From Chryseobacterium daeguense DSM 19388 (GTDB lineage Bacteria; Bacteroidota; Bacteroidia; Flavobacteriales; Weeksellaceae), in assembly GCF_000430825.1 (NCBI RefSeq), contig NZ_AUMT01000005.1, positions 248,001 to 312,000 on the forward strand: 64,000 nt of DNA. The letters run 5' to 3'. This document shows positions 23,448 to 32,109 of the stretch, piece after piece. The notes below the pieces were generated by a model. The model ran no database searches. It was not told the origin of the DNA and worked only from the letters and a program-made list of their open reading frames with translations. Position numbers and translations under genes: made by a program. The first letter of the stretch is position 1; each line of letters begins with the position of its first letter.

Positions 23448-26303
23448 TTAGTTAGCAGCTCCTGTTTTTATCACAGCTGGTTTTGCTTCTTCTTTTTTAG
23501 CAGCTTCCCAACCGTCTTCCGGCATAAGAGTAGCTACGATTCTGCCTTTTGTAAGGTATTTTTTAGCAACGTCCTGAAGATCTTTTACGGTTAAGGCTTT
23601 TACTTTTTGTTCGTAATTAAGGATTTCATACTTATCACTTCCATCAAGCTGATTTTTTGTAAGCGTATTCATCCAGTACATATTGTCTTTCATTTTTGTC
23701 TTGAAATCATTCATTTCCCCTTCCTTGTACTTATCAAGATCTTTTTGCTCAGGCCCATTATCAATTAGCTTTTGAAGCTCTGTGACAGCACTTTTTGTAA
23801 GCTTGTCTGCATTTTCAGGCCCACAAGGGAAATTGATGCTGAAGCTGTAATTGCTGTAAGGTACTTTGTACATACCTCCTCTCGCTCCACCTCCGTAGAT
23901 TCCGCTTTCGTCTTCTCTTAATTTTTCGATCACTTTAATGGTTGCCACTTCTCCAAGAGCCGTTAACGCCATTGCTTCTTTTTCATTGTAAGGAGCTTCT
24001 CCTGAGTAAGAGATAGTTACCATACTTTTAGGATCCTTTCCTTTTTTGTAAGTTTTGGTGTAATCACCGGTTAATTGTCTGTATCCCGTATCTTTATAAT
24101 TCGTGGATTTTCCTGTAGAAGGCAGACTTGCAATATATTGGAGCACTTCATTTTTAAATGTAGCTTCATCTATATTTCCTACAAAATAAAACTGGAAGTT
24201 CCCTGCGTTGGCAAATCTCTCTTTATAAATATCATACGCTTTTTTATAATCCGTATTGGCCCACTCTTTTTCCATAGGAATAATTCCGATGAATCTTGGA
24301 TTCTTCTGGTTCATGAATTTTGCATGTTCATTAGAAAAATAGAATTGTGGATTAGACAACAGGTTATCCAGCATTGCAGACTGTTTTGTTTTATAAGCAT
24401 TGAATGCATCAGGGCTGTAATTTAATCCCGTAAAATAAGCATACATTAATTCCATTGCTGTTCCCAGGTCTTTTTGGGTTGTTCTTCCGGAAATCCCTTC
24501 AAATAAAGTACTGATGGAAGGATTAACACTTACCTGTTTTCCTGCTAAATAATTTGTAAGATCAGATTTAGAGAAACCATTTACGCCTGCTTCCGATAAA
24601 GCCGGGAATGCAAACTGGGTCTTGTTATAATCCGCATCAGGAATCAATGAGCTTCCACCCATGCTTCTTGCTGAGAACACAATTTCATCATCTTTGAAGT
24701 CTGTTTTCTTGAATGTTACTTTAGCACCGTTGCTTAGTGTCCAGGTTGTTGTTCCTAATTTAGCATCCGTTTCAGTTTTAGCAATTTTACCTTCGGATTT
24801 GAAAGGTTTTACTAAATTCTTGATGGTTTCTTTTTCCTGGTAAGGCTTTATATCAGCCATTTTTACAGCCTCGAAAGTATTCATTACCATTGCTTCCGTA
24901 GGCATTGTTACATTGTCTTTTTTCGGACCTGTAATTACGACTACTCTGCTGTCGTCTTTTACAAATTTTTTAATGATGCCATTAGTCTGAGCCAGCGTCA
25001 CAGATGGTATAAATTCCTTATAATCTTCATATTCCCATGCAATTCCGGGAATTGGCTCCTGCTCCAGGAAGTTTCTCACATATTCATCTACCAAAACATC
25101 GCTTTCCGTTTTGTCCCGGTTGTTATACATCCTTTCTACGTTGGAGATCATCTGAGATTTTGCTCTGTCCAGTTCCGTCTGTGTAAAGCCGTATCTTTTT
25201 GCTCTTTCCACTTCTTCCAGAAGAACTTTTAAAGCATTAAGCTGATTTCCTTCCTTTACCATTGCAAATCCCTGAAAAGCTTCTTTGGTTCTTGCATAAG
25301 TTCCGCCATGATAAACAGATCCGTAAGTGAAAGGAGGATTATTAGAATTTACCAATTCTCTCAGCCTGTTGTTCAGCATTGTGGAAGTAAGCTCTTCTAT
25401 GATGCTTTGGTTGTACTGCTCTACGGTAACATCAGGTTTGTAAGATTCAGAATCCTTCATGATGAACTGAACCATTGAGCTTGTTGCATCAGGATCTGTT
25501 TCCACCGCTACCAGAGTTTCCTTGTGATTAGGAAGGTCAAACGTTTTTCTTTCTCTTGGCTTTGAAGGGTTTTTATATTTACTGAAATTTTCCTTAATTT
25601 TCTTTTCAACATCATCCACATTAATGTCTCCTACCACTACAATTGCCATAAGATCCGGTCTGTACCAGTCTTTATGGAACTGTCTGATCACTTCCGGCTT
25701 AAAGTTTTCAAGCACTTCTTTTTTCCCGATCGGAAGCCTATTGGCGTACTGAGAATTGTGTAATAACTTAGGAAGATATTTGTCTGACATTCTTTTGTCT
25801 GCTCCCAAACCTAATCTTAATTCTTCCAACACCACACCTCTTTCCTTATTGATCTGCTCATCAGAAAGCGTAGCATTGAAAGCCCAGTCTTCCATTACTT
25901 TAAGGCCCGCATCAAGATTTCCGGGCTTGTCTAAAGGTACGGGAAGCATATAAACCGTTTCGTCGAAACTTGTATAAGCATTAAGGTGCTGCCCGAATTT
26001 CACACCGATTGACTGTAAAAAGTCTACTAATTTATTATCCGGGAAATTTTTGGTTCCATTGAAATTCATGTGCTCCATAAAGTGAGCTAGGCCTCTCTGG
26101 TTATCATCTTCAAGAATAGATCCGGCATTAATGGCCAGCCTGAAATCCACTTTCTTTTCCGGTAAATTATTTTTCTTGATATAGTACTTCATTCCGTTTG
26201 AAAGAGTACCGATTCTCACAGCAGGATCCGTAGGGATGTTCTGTGCAAAGCCATTTGCAGACAATAAAAACAAGACTGCAAATGAAGATAGCATTTTCTT
26301 CAT
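23448..26303 (-). CDS. M16-family zinc metalloprotease, secreted
   Basis: 951 aa with signal peptide (to G-F-A-Q, residue 21). The inverted zinc motif H74-F-M-E77-H78 in the first M16 domain is intact, with the downstream E-E-L-R-L-G glutamate near 150. A second, inactive M16 domain occupies the C-terminal half, as in pitrilysin and PqqL-type proteins. Expected in the periplasm, degrading peptides. The next gene upstream is a LolA-like protein, but they are separated by 390 bp and their own terminator. Confidence 0.92.
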   Translation of the reverse strand: MKKMLSSFAVLFLLSANGFAQNIPTDPAVRIGTLSNGMKYYIKKNNLPEKKVDFRLAINAGSILEDDNQRGLAHFMEHMNFNGTKNFPDNKLVDFLQSIGVKFGQHLNAYTSFDETVYMLPVPLDKPGNLDAGLKVMEDWAFNATLSDEQINKERGVVLEELRLGLGADKRMSDKYLPKLLHNSQYANRLPIGKKEVLENFKPEVIRQFHKDWYRPDLMAIVVVGDINVDDVEKKIKENFSKYKNPSKPRERKTFDLPNHKETLVAVETDPDATSSMVQFIMKDSESYKPDVTVEQYNQSIIEELTSTMLNNRLRELVNSNNPPFTYGSVYHGGTYARTKEAFQGFAMVKEGNQLNALKVLLEEVERAKRYGFTQTELDRAKSQMISNVERMYNNRDKTESDVLVDEYVRNFLEQEPIPGIAWEYEDYKEFIPSVTLAQTNGIIKKFVKDDSRVVVITGPKKDNVTMPTEAMVMNTFEAVKMADIKPYQEKETIKNLVKPFKSEGKIAKTETDAKLGTTTWTLSNGAKVTFKKTDFKDDEIVFSARSMGGSSLIPDADYNKTQFAFPALSEAGVNGFSKSDLTNYLAGKQVSVNPSISTLFEGISGRTTQKDLGTAMELMYAYFTGLNYSPDAFNAYKTKQSAMLDNLLSNPQFYFSNEHAKFMNQKNPRFIGIIPMEKEWANTDYKKAYDIYKERFANAGNFQFYFVGNIDEATFKNEVLQYIASLPSTGKSTNYKDTGYRQLTGDYTKTYKKGKDPKSMVTISYSGEAPYNEKEAMALTALGEVATIKVIEKLREDESGIYGGGARGGMYKVPYSNYSFSINFPCGPENADKLTKSAVTELQKLIDNGPEQKDLDKYKEGEMNDFKTKMKDNMYWMNTLTKNQLDGSDKYEILNYEQKVKALTVKDLQDVAKKYLTKGRIVATLMPEDGWEAAKKEEAKPAVIKTGAAN

Positions 26304-26649
26304 ATAATTTGATTATTAATTTTTTTCAGCGTAAAAGTATTGATTATTCACCACGGTAGGAAATGTTTATTTCTTATTTAAAGTTAAAATTGAGTTAAAT
26401 AGAGTTAATTTTTATATTTTTAATCGAATGATGAAAATTTTACGCGAAAAAACAACTCTTGTATTATTTTTTCAATTAATCATTTATAAAAAATTGAGGA
26501 TTTTATTATTTGAAGATATTGAAAGTCTTCAGGCGTATTTTATTCATTCAATTGTTGTTTATGTTTGAGATCAAAAATGTCATTTCCAAACGAGCTGACA
26601 ATTATTATTTTAGTTAAATTCAAGTTAAATATATATTGAATTCATAAAA
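26304..26649. other. AT-rich spacer upstream of the M16 gene
   Basis: Contains several GTTAAA-type direct repeats (AAAGTTAAAATTGAGTTAAAT, split as AAAGTTAAAA and GAGTTAAAT, near 26380 and again near 26615). No ORF, RNA gene or promoter match is convincing. Confidence 0.35.
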
Positions 26650-26672
26650 AAAGCCGGGCAAAACCCGGCTTT
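26650..26672 (-). terminator. Terminator of the LolA-like gene
   Basis: AAAGCCGGG / CCCGGCTTT stem with loop CAAAA, then TTTTTTT on the minus strand, 22 nt past the stop codon. Confidence 0.9.
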
Positions 26673-26693
26673 GATCTGCAAATACAGTATTTT

Positions 26694-27380
26694 TTATTTA
26701 AAATCTGCATCTGTAACCCCTGAATTGATAGTTACTTTTGTGGTTTTAATTGTTACTTTTTGTCCGTTTCCTTCAGCTTCTATTTCAGCAGGGAATTTGA
26801 TTCCGTCAACCGTCATATAGCTTTTTACAATAGCATTTCCTTCTGCTGCTGAAGATTTATAAAGCAAACCTGTAGAAGCATCGAAATAGAATTTCCCTTT
26901 CTCAGAGCTTAGAACATTGTAATCCTTGTTGTCTATCTTTTCAATTTCCACCGTTGAAAAGCTTGCAGGATCATACGCTAAAGCGTCTATTACTTTGCTT
27001 TTCTTTAATTCTGCAATTTTATCGGCCGGGATATCCATTTTCTGGCCACTTTGTTCAAAATAGCCTTTTTCACCATCAAAGAACTGAACCATTTTCTGCC
27101 CCATTACAGATTGCTCAGACTTGAATTTGTTGCCCATTTTCTTTGTAACCATATTAATTTCCATACCCTGAACACCCAGAGTATTTTCGATAAGAGTTGT
27201 TTTAACTCCTTCCAGCTTATCTTTTCCTCCTAAAGCTTTCAGATAATTATCAATAACTTCTTTAGGTGTAAGTTTCGATTTTACGGCTTCCGTCTTTGCG
27301 GAAGCGGCAGGTTTCTGTTGCGCAGCTACTGACGTTGACAGCATGACAGCACAGAAAAACGGAATGATGATCTTTTTCAT
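26694..27380 (-). CDS. LolA-like periplasmic protein
   Basis: 228 aa with signal peptide (to V-A-A-Q-Q). The body begins L-T-P-K-E-V-I-D-N-Y-L-K-A-L-G-G-K-D-K-L and continues as a beta-rich sheet of Lys/Gly-rich strands, like outer-membrane lipoprotein-sorting relatives in Bacteroidota. The C-terminus I-K-F-P-A-E-I-E resembles the last LolA strand. True lipoprotein carrier function is not shown. Homologous domains are sometimes fused to M16 proteases, in keeping with the neighbour. Confidence 0.65.
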   Translation of the reverse strand: MKKIIIPFFCAVMLSTSVAAQQKPAASAKTEAVKSKLTPKEVIDNYLKALGGKDKLEGVKTTLIENTLGVQGMEINMVTKKMGNKFKSEQSVMGQKMVQFFDGEKGYFEQSGQKMDIPADKIAELKKSKVIDALAYDPASFSTVEIEKIDNKDYNVLSSEKGKFYFDASTGLLYKSSAAEGNAIVKSYMTVDGIKFPAEIEAEGNGQKVTIKTTKVTINSGVTDADFK

Positions 27381-27445
27381 ATATAAAGTTTAGTGCCGTA
27401 AATATATGAATATTGAAAATAAAATTTTATGATTTAACCAATAAA

Positions 27446-27472
27446 AAAACCGCTAATTTAATCAGCGGTTTT
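27446..27472 (-). terminator. Terminator of the trigger factor gene
   Basis: AAAACCGCT / AGCGGTTTT with 9-nt loop; T run on the minus strand. Confidence 0.88.
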
Positions 27473-27496
27473 ATAAATATTTATTAATAAAATAAA

Positions 27497-28831
27497 TTAT
27501 TTCTTAAGTTCTTCTAAAAATTCGTCGTGAGAAATTTTAGTTTCTTTTTTAGTCGCTTTTTCAAGAATTACATCTTTTAGCTTAGTCATAGCAACCTCAG
27601 AAGAGATTTGTCTTACCTGCTCCTGGTCTTTCAACATTTCAACAGCATATTTCTGGATTTCCTCATCACCTAAGTGGTGGATTCCGTAGATAGCCAGCTG
27701 ATTTCTTACCAATTGCTCTGCCTGACCTAAAACGTCTGCATAATCTAACTGGATGTCGTTGTCAGTCATTAATTTTCCTTCAATAATCTGATATTTTAAC
27801 TGGTTTTTCTCAGCTTCAAGAATTTCTTTAGCCTGATCTTCAGACTGGATATTCTGGTTTGAGAACACCAACCATTTTACAAGGAATTCTTCCGGAAGTT
27901 TTACTTCTTCTTTTTCAGAAACCTGCTCCAATACTTTATTCACAAAGTGAACATCAGCATTTTGCTGGAAATATTCATCTAATTCAGACTTTACTTTCTC
28001 TTTCAATTCCTCTTCAGACTTGATGTTTCCTTCACCATATACCTTATCGAAAAGCTCCTGGTTCAGCTCAGCAAGGTTCAAAGAATAGAAATCTTTTACT
28101 TTTACCTCAATTTCATTGTGGTGTAAATGCTCAACCTCTTCTTTAGAGAAGCCTAATTCTTTAGCTAATTCTTCATCACCCGCAAGAGTTTCTTTAGTTA
28201 CTTTTACAGAACCGTCCATTTTCAAACCTTTTACCAGTTTGAAAGCTTCTTTGTTTTCTGCTGTAATAGTAACGTTCTTAGGATGGTGGTGGTGCTCACC
28301 TTCTGCACCTTCTTCCACAACCTGAGAAACTTCTAAAGCGATGTAAGAATCTTTAGTGATTTTATCTTGAGGAACCTGCTCTGCGAAACGCTTCTGCATG
28401 TTTTCAATACTCTTGTTGATTTCTTTTTCAGAAGCTTCCACTTTATAGTGAGGCGCTTCATATTTAGCAAGATCTATAGTGAATTCAGGCTCATACCCTA
28501 CTTCAAAAGCAACTGACAATTGATCAGCATTGTAATCGAATTCGTTTACTGGCTGAGGAACAGGCTGACCTACTAATCTTAGTTTGTTTTCGTTTACATA
28601 GCTGTTCAAAGCATCAGAAACCTGCTTGTTGATTTCTTCAAAAGCAATACCTGCTTCATATTGTTTTCTAACCATACTTAAAGGCACTTTCCCTTTTCTG
28701 AAACCAGGAACTTGCGCATTTTTAGCATAATTAATCAACTGCTTCTCTACTTTTTCTTTGTAGTCAGATTTTTCCAATGTCACTGTAAGCAATGCACTTA
28801 CATCATCATGGTTTTGTGCGGTAACCTTCAT
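27497..28831 (-). CDS. tig: Trigger factor
   Basis: Ribosome-associated chaperone of 444 aa. N-terminal ribosome-binding domain with V-P-G-F-R-K-G-K-V-P (usual G-F-R-x-G-K-x-P) at residues 40-49. The middle region lacks a full FKBP signature, being a reduced PPIase part rich in Glu, His and Lys (E-G-E-H-H-H-H-P), as in other Bacteroidota. The C-terminal helical arms are normal. A -7 box TATTTTTG (28854-28861, minus) lies 22 nt before the ATG. Confidence 0.92.
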   Translation of the reverse strand: MKVTAQNHDDVSALLTVTLEKSDYKEKVEKQLINYAKNAQVPGFRKGKVPLSMVRKQYEAGIAFEEINKQVSDALNSYVNENKLRLVGQPVPQPVNEFDYNADQLSVAFEVGYEPEFTIDLAKYEAPHYKVEASEKEINKSIENMQKRFAEQVPQDKITKDSYIALEVSQVVEEGAEGEHHHHPKNVTITAENKEAFKLVKGLKMDGSVKVTKETLAGDEELAKELGFSKEEVEHLHHNEIEVKVKDFYSLNLAELNQELFDKVYGEGNIKSEEELKEKVKSELDEYFQQNADVHFVNKVLEQVSEKEEVKLPEEFLVKWLVFSNQNIQSEDQAKEILEAEKNQLKYQIIEGKLMTDNDIQLDYADVLGQAEQLVRNQLAIYGIHHLGDEEIQKYAVEMLKDQEQVRQISSEVAMTKLKDVILEKATKKETKISHDEFLEELKK

Positions 28832-28861
28832 TATTGATTAAAATTTTAGGTTGCAAAAATA

Positions 28862-29299
28862 TGAAAAAAATTATGAAAACACTCATTTAAAATCAACTTA
28901 AAAAGCCAAATATTGTTAAAAGATTTACAATCTCATTATTGTACACACTAAAGTAGGAATTGTAAGGCTTTCAAAGGTAAAAAAAGATAAAACAGTTACC
29001 ATTATTTTTTGTAATTATAAAAAGATACCACAAAACTGAATATTTATTCTGTATTTTAATTAATTTAATATAAAATAATCATCAAAAATCAATTATTTAG
29101 TTATTTTTGTAATCAAAATTTAAATTTTTTACTATTTTATTCACTTTCCAATCTCTACAAATACATTTTTTAAAATTAAAGACTTACAAATAAATAATGC
29201 ATTTAGTTTCAGATTATTATGAATAACATATAATGTTTAAAAGTAATCAAAAACTATCCCCTTTTTAATACCTATTTAATAAATATAAATACATACAAA
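28862..29299. other. AT-rich spacer upstream of the secreted-protein pair
   Basis: 468 bp between divergent genes including the tig leader. I see no ORF, tRNA or clear TAnnTTTG box for the plus-strand gene; its promoter is probably here but degenerate. Confidence 0.4.
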
Positions 29300-30754
29300 A
29301 TGAGAAATTCAACTAAAATTTCAGTATTCCTATCCTGTAAAAGAGGGATTGGGTGTACTGTAATTTTATTACTATTAATTATTTCGCAAAAAAGTTTTGC
29401 CCAGACGAGGGTAATCGTTAATCCCGGCCTTGAATTCGGGGTTGCCAGTGGAGCAGTTCAACAGACAGATACCAATTTTGGTTTCGGACCTACTTTTGAT
29501 GCAGGACTGCCCGTTAGTTCGCCCTGGTACACTTCGCATCCGGCCCAGGCTAATGCATGCCAGGTCGGAACTGTTGGTGCCTGCCACCCGATCGAAGTAT
29601 GGGGAACAGGATTCAGCGGCGTTCCGGCTGCACAGGGAACAAATTTTGTTGAGCTAAACGCCTATGTAAGTTCAATGATCTATCAGAATATGTACCTGGC
29701 AAACGGCGATATTATTAACTATTCTTTCAAACACAGAGCCAGATCCAGCACTACAGAACAAGCAGGAATGGTTATTGAGGATCAGAACGAAGCACTTATT
29801 GCCACAGTAAAAGCCACAGCTTTACCATCCAGCACCACAGCATGGTCTACCACTTCAGGAACTTATACTTTTACGGGTACTTCCGGAGTTTACAGAGTAG
29901 GATTCAGGGCATTGGCAACTACCAGCCCGGGTGCAGGAAACTTGCTTGATGATATCAGGATAACCATGAATCCTCTTATTGATTTAAAGTTTTCTAATGC
30001 TCTATCTTCTTGTGAAGGCTCCAGCAACGGTACTTTATTTATGAGGATAAGCGGTGCTGTCACTACACCCACTACTGTAGCCTTTCAGCTTATCAATCCA
30101 AATAACGGAACCGCATTTGCTTCAGACAACGATATTACGGTGACTGGTGTTACCAATTCCAGAGGTACTCCGGTAGTAAGCCACACTGCAGGAACTACCA
30201 TTTACACAGTTACAATCCCTGTCGGAAACTATGATGCCGGCGTAACTCCGGGATATGCAAGCCCGAACAATGATGAAGACGGAATCGCAATGAATATTGC
30301 CTCTGTAAATGATACGTCTTATGAGCCTAATGAAACTTTTAAATTCGAGATCAAACAACAAGGTACAAACGGCTCTACAAATAATTTCGTATCTACATCA
30401 TCACCAATATACGGAGATACTTATTATGGCACCACCAATGATTATTTCATACAAAGATGCGTGTGCTATAATGACACCAATACATCCACAGCAGGAATTG
30501 ACAGCAAGGTAGGATTTTCTAACTTGCAAAAAATAACCCCGAATAACGGAAGCTGGCCGGCCAGCAGAAAGTCTGCACATATTGTTATGGAATCTAATAA
30601 TAAAGGATTTGTAATTTCAAGAATGACAACAGCGCAAATTACCGCAATAACCTCTCCACAGGAAGGAATGATGGTATATGACACCAGTGTAAAATGCTTA
30701 AAAATATACAGCGGAACTGCATGGAGCTGCTTCAGTACTCCTACTTGTCCATAA
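29300..30754 (+). CDS. Secreted surface protein with C-terminal 'KGFVISRM' module
   Basis: 484 aa with signal peptide (to S-F-A-Q, residue 35). Residues 40-225 look like a beta-sandwich carbohydrate-binding-like domain (P-G-L-E-F-G, N-F-V-E-L-N, D-D-I-R-I-T). Residues 225-390 hold a Calx-beta-like repeat (N-D-T-S-Y-E-P-N-E-T-F-K-F-E-I). The last 55 residues form a module with N-K-G-F-V-I-S-R-M, G-M-M-V-Y-D and Y-S-G-T-A-W, recurring in the next gene and at 54587. No T9SS C-terminal signal is obvious. Probably exported and surface-exposed; function unknown. Composition is Thr/Ser/Asn-rich. Confidence 0.75.
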   Translation: MRNSTKISVFLSCKRGIGCTVILLLLIISQKSFAQTRVIVNPGLEFGVASGAVQQTDTNFGFGPTFDAGLPVSSPWYTSHPAQANACQVGTVGACHPIEVWGTGFSGVPAAQGTNFVELNAYVSSMIYQNMYLANGDIINYSFKHRARSSTTEQAGMVIEDQNEALIATVKATALPSSTTAWSTTSGTYTFTGTSGVYRVGFRALATTSPGAGNLLDDIRITMNPLIDLKFSNALSSCEGSSNGTLFMRISGAVTTPTTVAFQLINPNNGTAFASDNDITVTGVTNSRGTPVVSHTAGTTIYTVTIPVGNYDAGVTPGYASPNNDEDGIAMNIASVNDTSYEPNETFKFEIKQQGTNGSTNNFVSTSSPIYGDTYYGTTNDYFIQRCVCYNDTNTSTAGIDSKVGFSNLQKITPNNGSWPASRKSAHIVMESNNKGFVISRMTTAQITAITSPQEGMMVYDTSVKCLKIYSGTAWSCFSTPTCP

Positions 30755-30785
30755 AATTAGTTCTACTTAAAAAAATTTAAACAAA

Positions 30786-31325
30786 ATGAAAAATATAATA
30801 TCCGCAATATTTATAACAATAGCAGCATTTTCAAATGGCCAGGTAATCGTGGGGGATGCCGTAGGTACATCATCGGTAAAAACCTCTGTTTTACTGGATT
30901 TTGCACCCAATCAGAATAAAGGAATTATTTTACCTTACGTAAGAACACTTCCTACGACTCCTACGGAAGGAACTCTGGTTCTTGATGCCAGTGATCCGGC
31001 CAGAGCACGCGTAAAATATTATAACGGCGCCTGGATCGACCTAAGCGGTCAGGATGCTGATGTATCGGCGGCACTTGCAACGCAGCCTACGACCTCACAA
31101 ATAAGCGAAGCGGCCGGCGAAAAAGTAATCATTGGGGCTCCGTCAAGCTCAGCAAATGGTATTTTGGTTTTGGAATCCACTACCAAAGCAATGGTTCTTC
31201 CTATGGTGCAGGATGTTCAGAGTATCCCAAGCCCGTCTGCGGGGATGATGGTTTATGTAAACAAGGAAGGCGCAAAACGTCTGGCAGTATATAATGGAAG
31301 CAAATGGTCTTTTTGGATGCCTTAA
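30786..31325 (+). CDS. Secreted protein made of two 'KG-x-PR' modules
   Basis: 179 aa, signal peptide to S-N-G-Q. It is essentially two copies of the module that ends the preceding protein: residues 43-87 (N-K-G-I-I-L-P-Y-V-R to Y-Y-N-G-A-W) and 130-178 (T-K-A-M-V-L-P-M-V-Q to Y-N-G-S-K-W). It follows its partner by 31 bp and is probably cotranscribed. The module is widespread at the C-terminus of Bacteroidota surface proteins; its role is unknown. Confidence 0.7.
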   Translation: MKNIISAIFITIAAFSNGQVIVGDAVGTSSVKTSVLLDFAPNQNKGIILPYVRTLPTTPTEGTLVLDASDPARARVKYYNGAWIDLSGQDADVSAALATQPTTSQISEAAGEKVIIGAPSSSANGILVLESTTKAMVLPMVQDVQSIPSPSAGMMVYVNKEGAKRLAVYNGSKWSFWMP

Positions 31326-31451
31326 TGTCCTTTTTTTTTAAATAAAATGATTAATTGATACAGGCATATTCTAAAAACATAAATAAATTTCCTAAAAACC
31401 TTCATATATGGACGTTTTTATTATTTTACTGATCGATTTATGCTTACCAAA

Positions 31452-31480
31452 AAAAACCACTAGAAATTTCCAGTGGTTTT
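31452..31480. terminator. Bidirectional terminator
   Basis: AAAACCACT-a-GAAATTTC-c-AGTGGTTTT between the convergent secreted-protein operon and the lipoprotein gene. Confidence 0.88.
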
Positions 31481-31502
31481 TATTATCAAAATTAATAATG
31501 TA

Positions 31503-32090
31503 TTAATTAATAATATTATAATTTGCCTCAGCATCAGTTTCCCCTCCGGTGTGAGCTCCGTACACAATACCGTTACCACTTACTGAAGATGCTTCTGTAA
31601 CAGTTACCGGCTCATGAAATAATGTAAGAACCAAACGAGCTGGAGCAGATGAATTTTTAACAGCTGTATTTACTACCCACTGCGTTTTTAAACCTACATG
31701 GTTACCGTCTGATCTTGTAGAAGATGCATCATCTGTACGTGTAAGGGTGATATCAGAATTAGGAAAGTTATACACTAAGAAATGTTCGTCTTTCGCATCT
31801 TTGATTTCCTGAGTGGCATCTTCGTCACCATTTTTGAAGATTACTTCTACATTGTAAGTATGTCCGTTGGTAAGCTGTACATTAGGATTTGTAGTGCTAT
31901 TCACCTGATAATCGTATACTATAGAATTTCCTGTAGAAGTATCTGTTACTTTTAATAGAACATCTGATAATTCTTCCTGTGGAAGATCATCTGCTTCGTC
32001 ATCACTTCTGTTACAAGAAGTTATGCTTAAAGAAGCTGATAAAAATAATAGTCCTGCGATAAGTGTCGTATTTTTAAAAATATTTTTCAT
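31503..32090 (-). CDS. Lipoprotein paired with a TonB receptor
   Basis: 195 aa, lipobox near residue 26 (S-I-T-S-C-N-R-S-D-D-E). The mature part is acidic near the start, then beta-rich. It lies 19 bp downstream of the TonB-dependent receptor gene and is surely cotranscribed. By analogy with other receptor-lipoprotein pairs it is probably an extracellular or periplasmic binding partner. No known domain is recognised. Confidence 0.75.
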   Translation of the reverse strand: MKNIFKNTTLIAGLLFLSASLSITSCNRSDDEADDLPQEELSDVLLKVTDTSTGNSIVYDYQVNSTTNPNVQLTNGHTYNVEVIFKNGDEDATQEIKDAKDEHFLVYNFPNSDITLTRTDDASSTRSDGNHVGLKTQWVVNTAVKNSSAPARLVLTLFHEPVTVTEASSVSGNGIVYGAHTGGETDAEANYNIIN

Positions 32091-32109
32091 TTTTTTTGAT
32101 TTAAGTAAT

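Noticed and set aside
24075..24425. 116-aa plus-strand ORF
   Set aside because: Antisense to the M16 protease gene.
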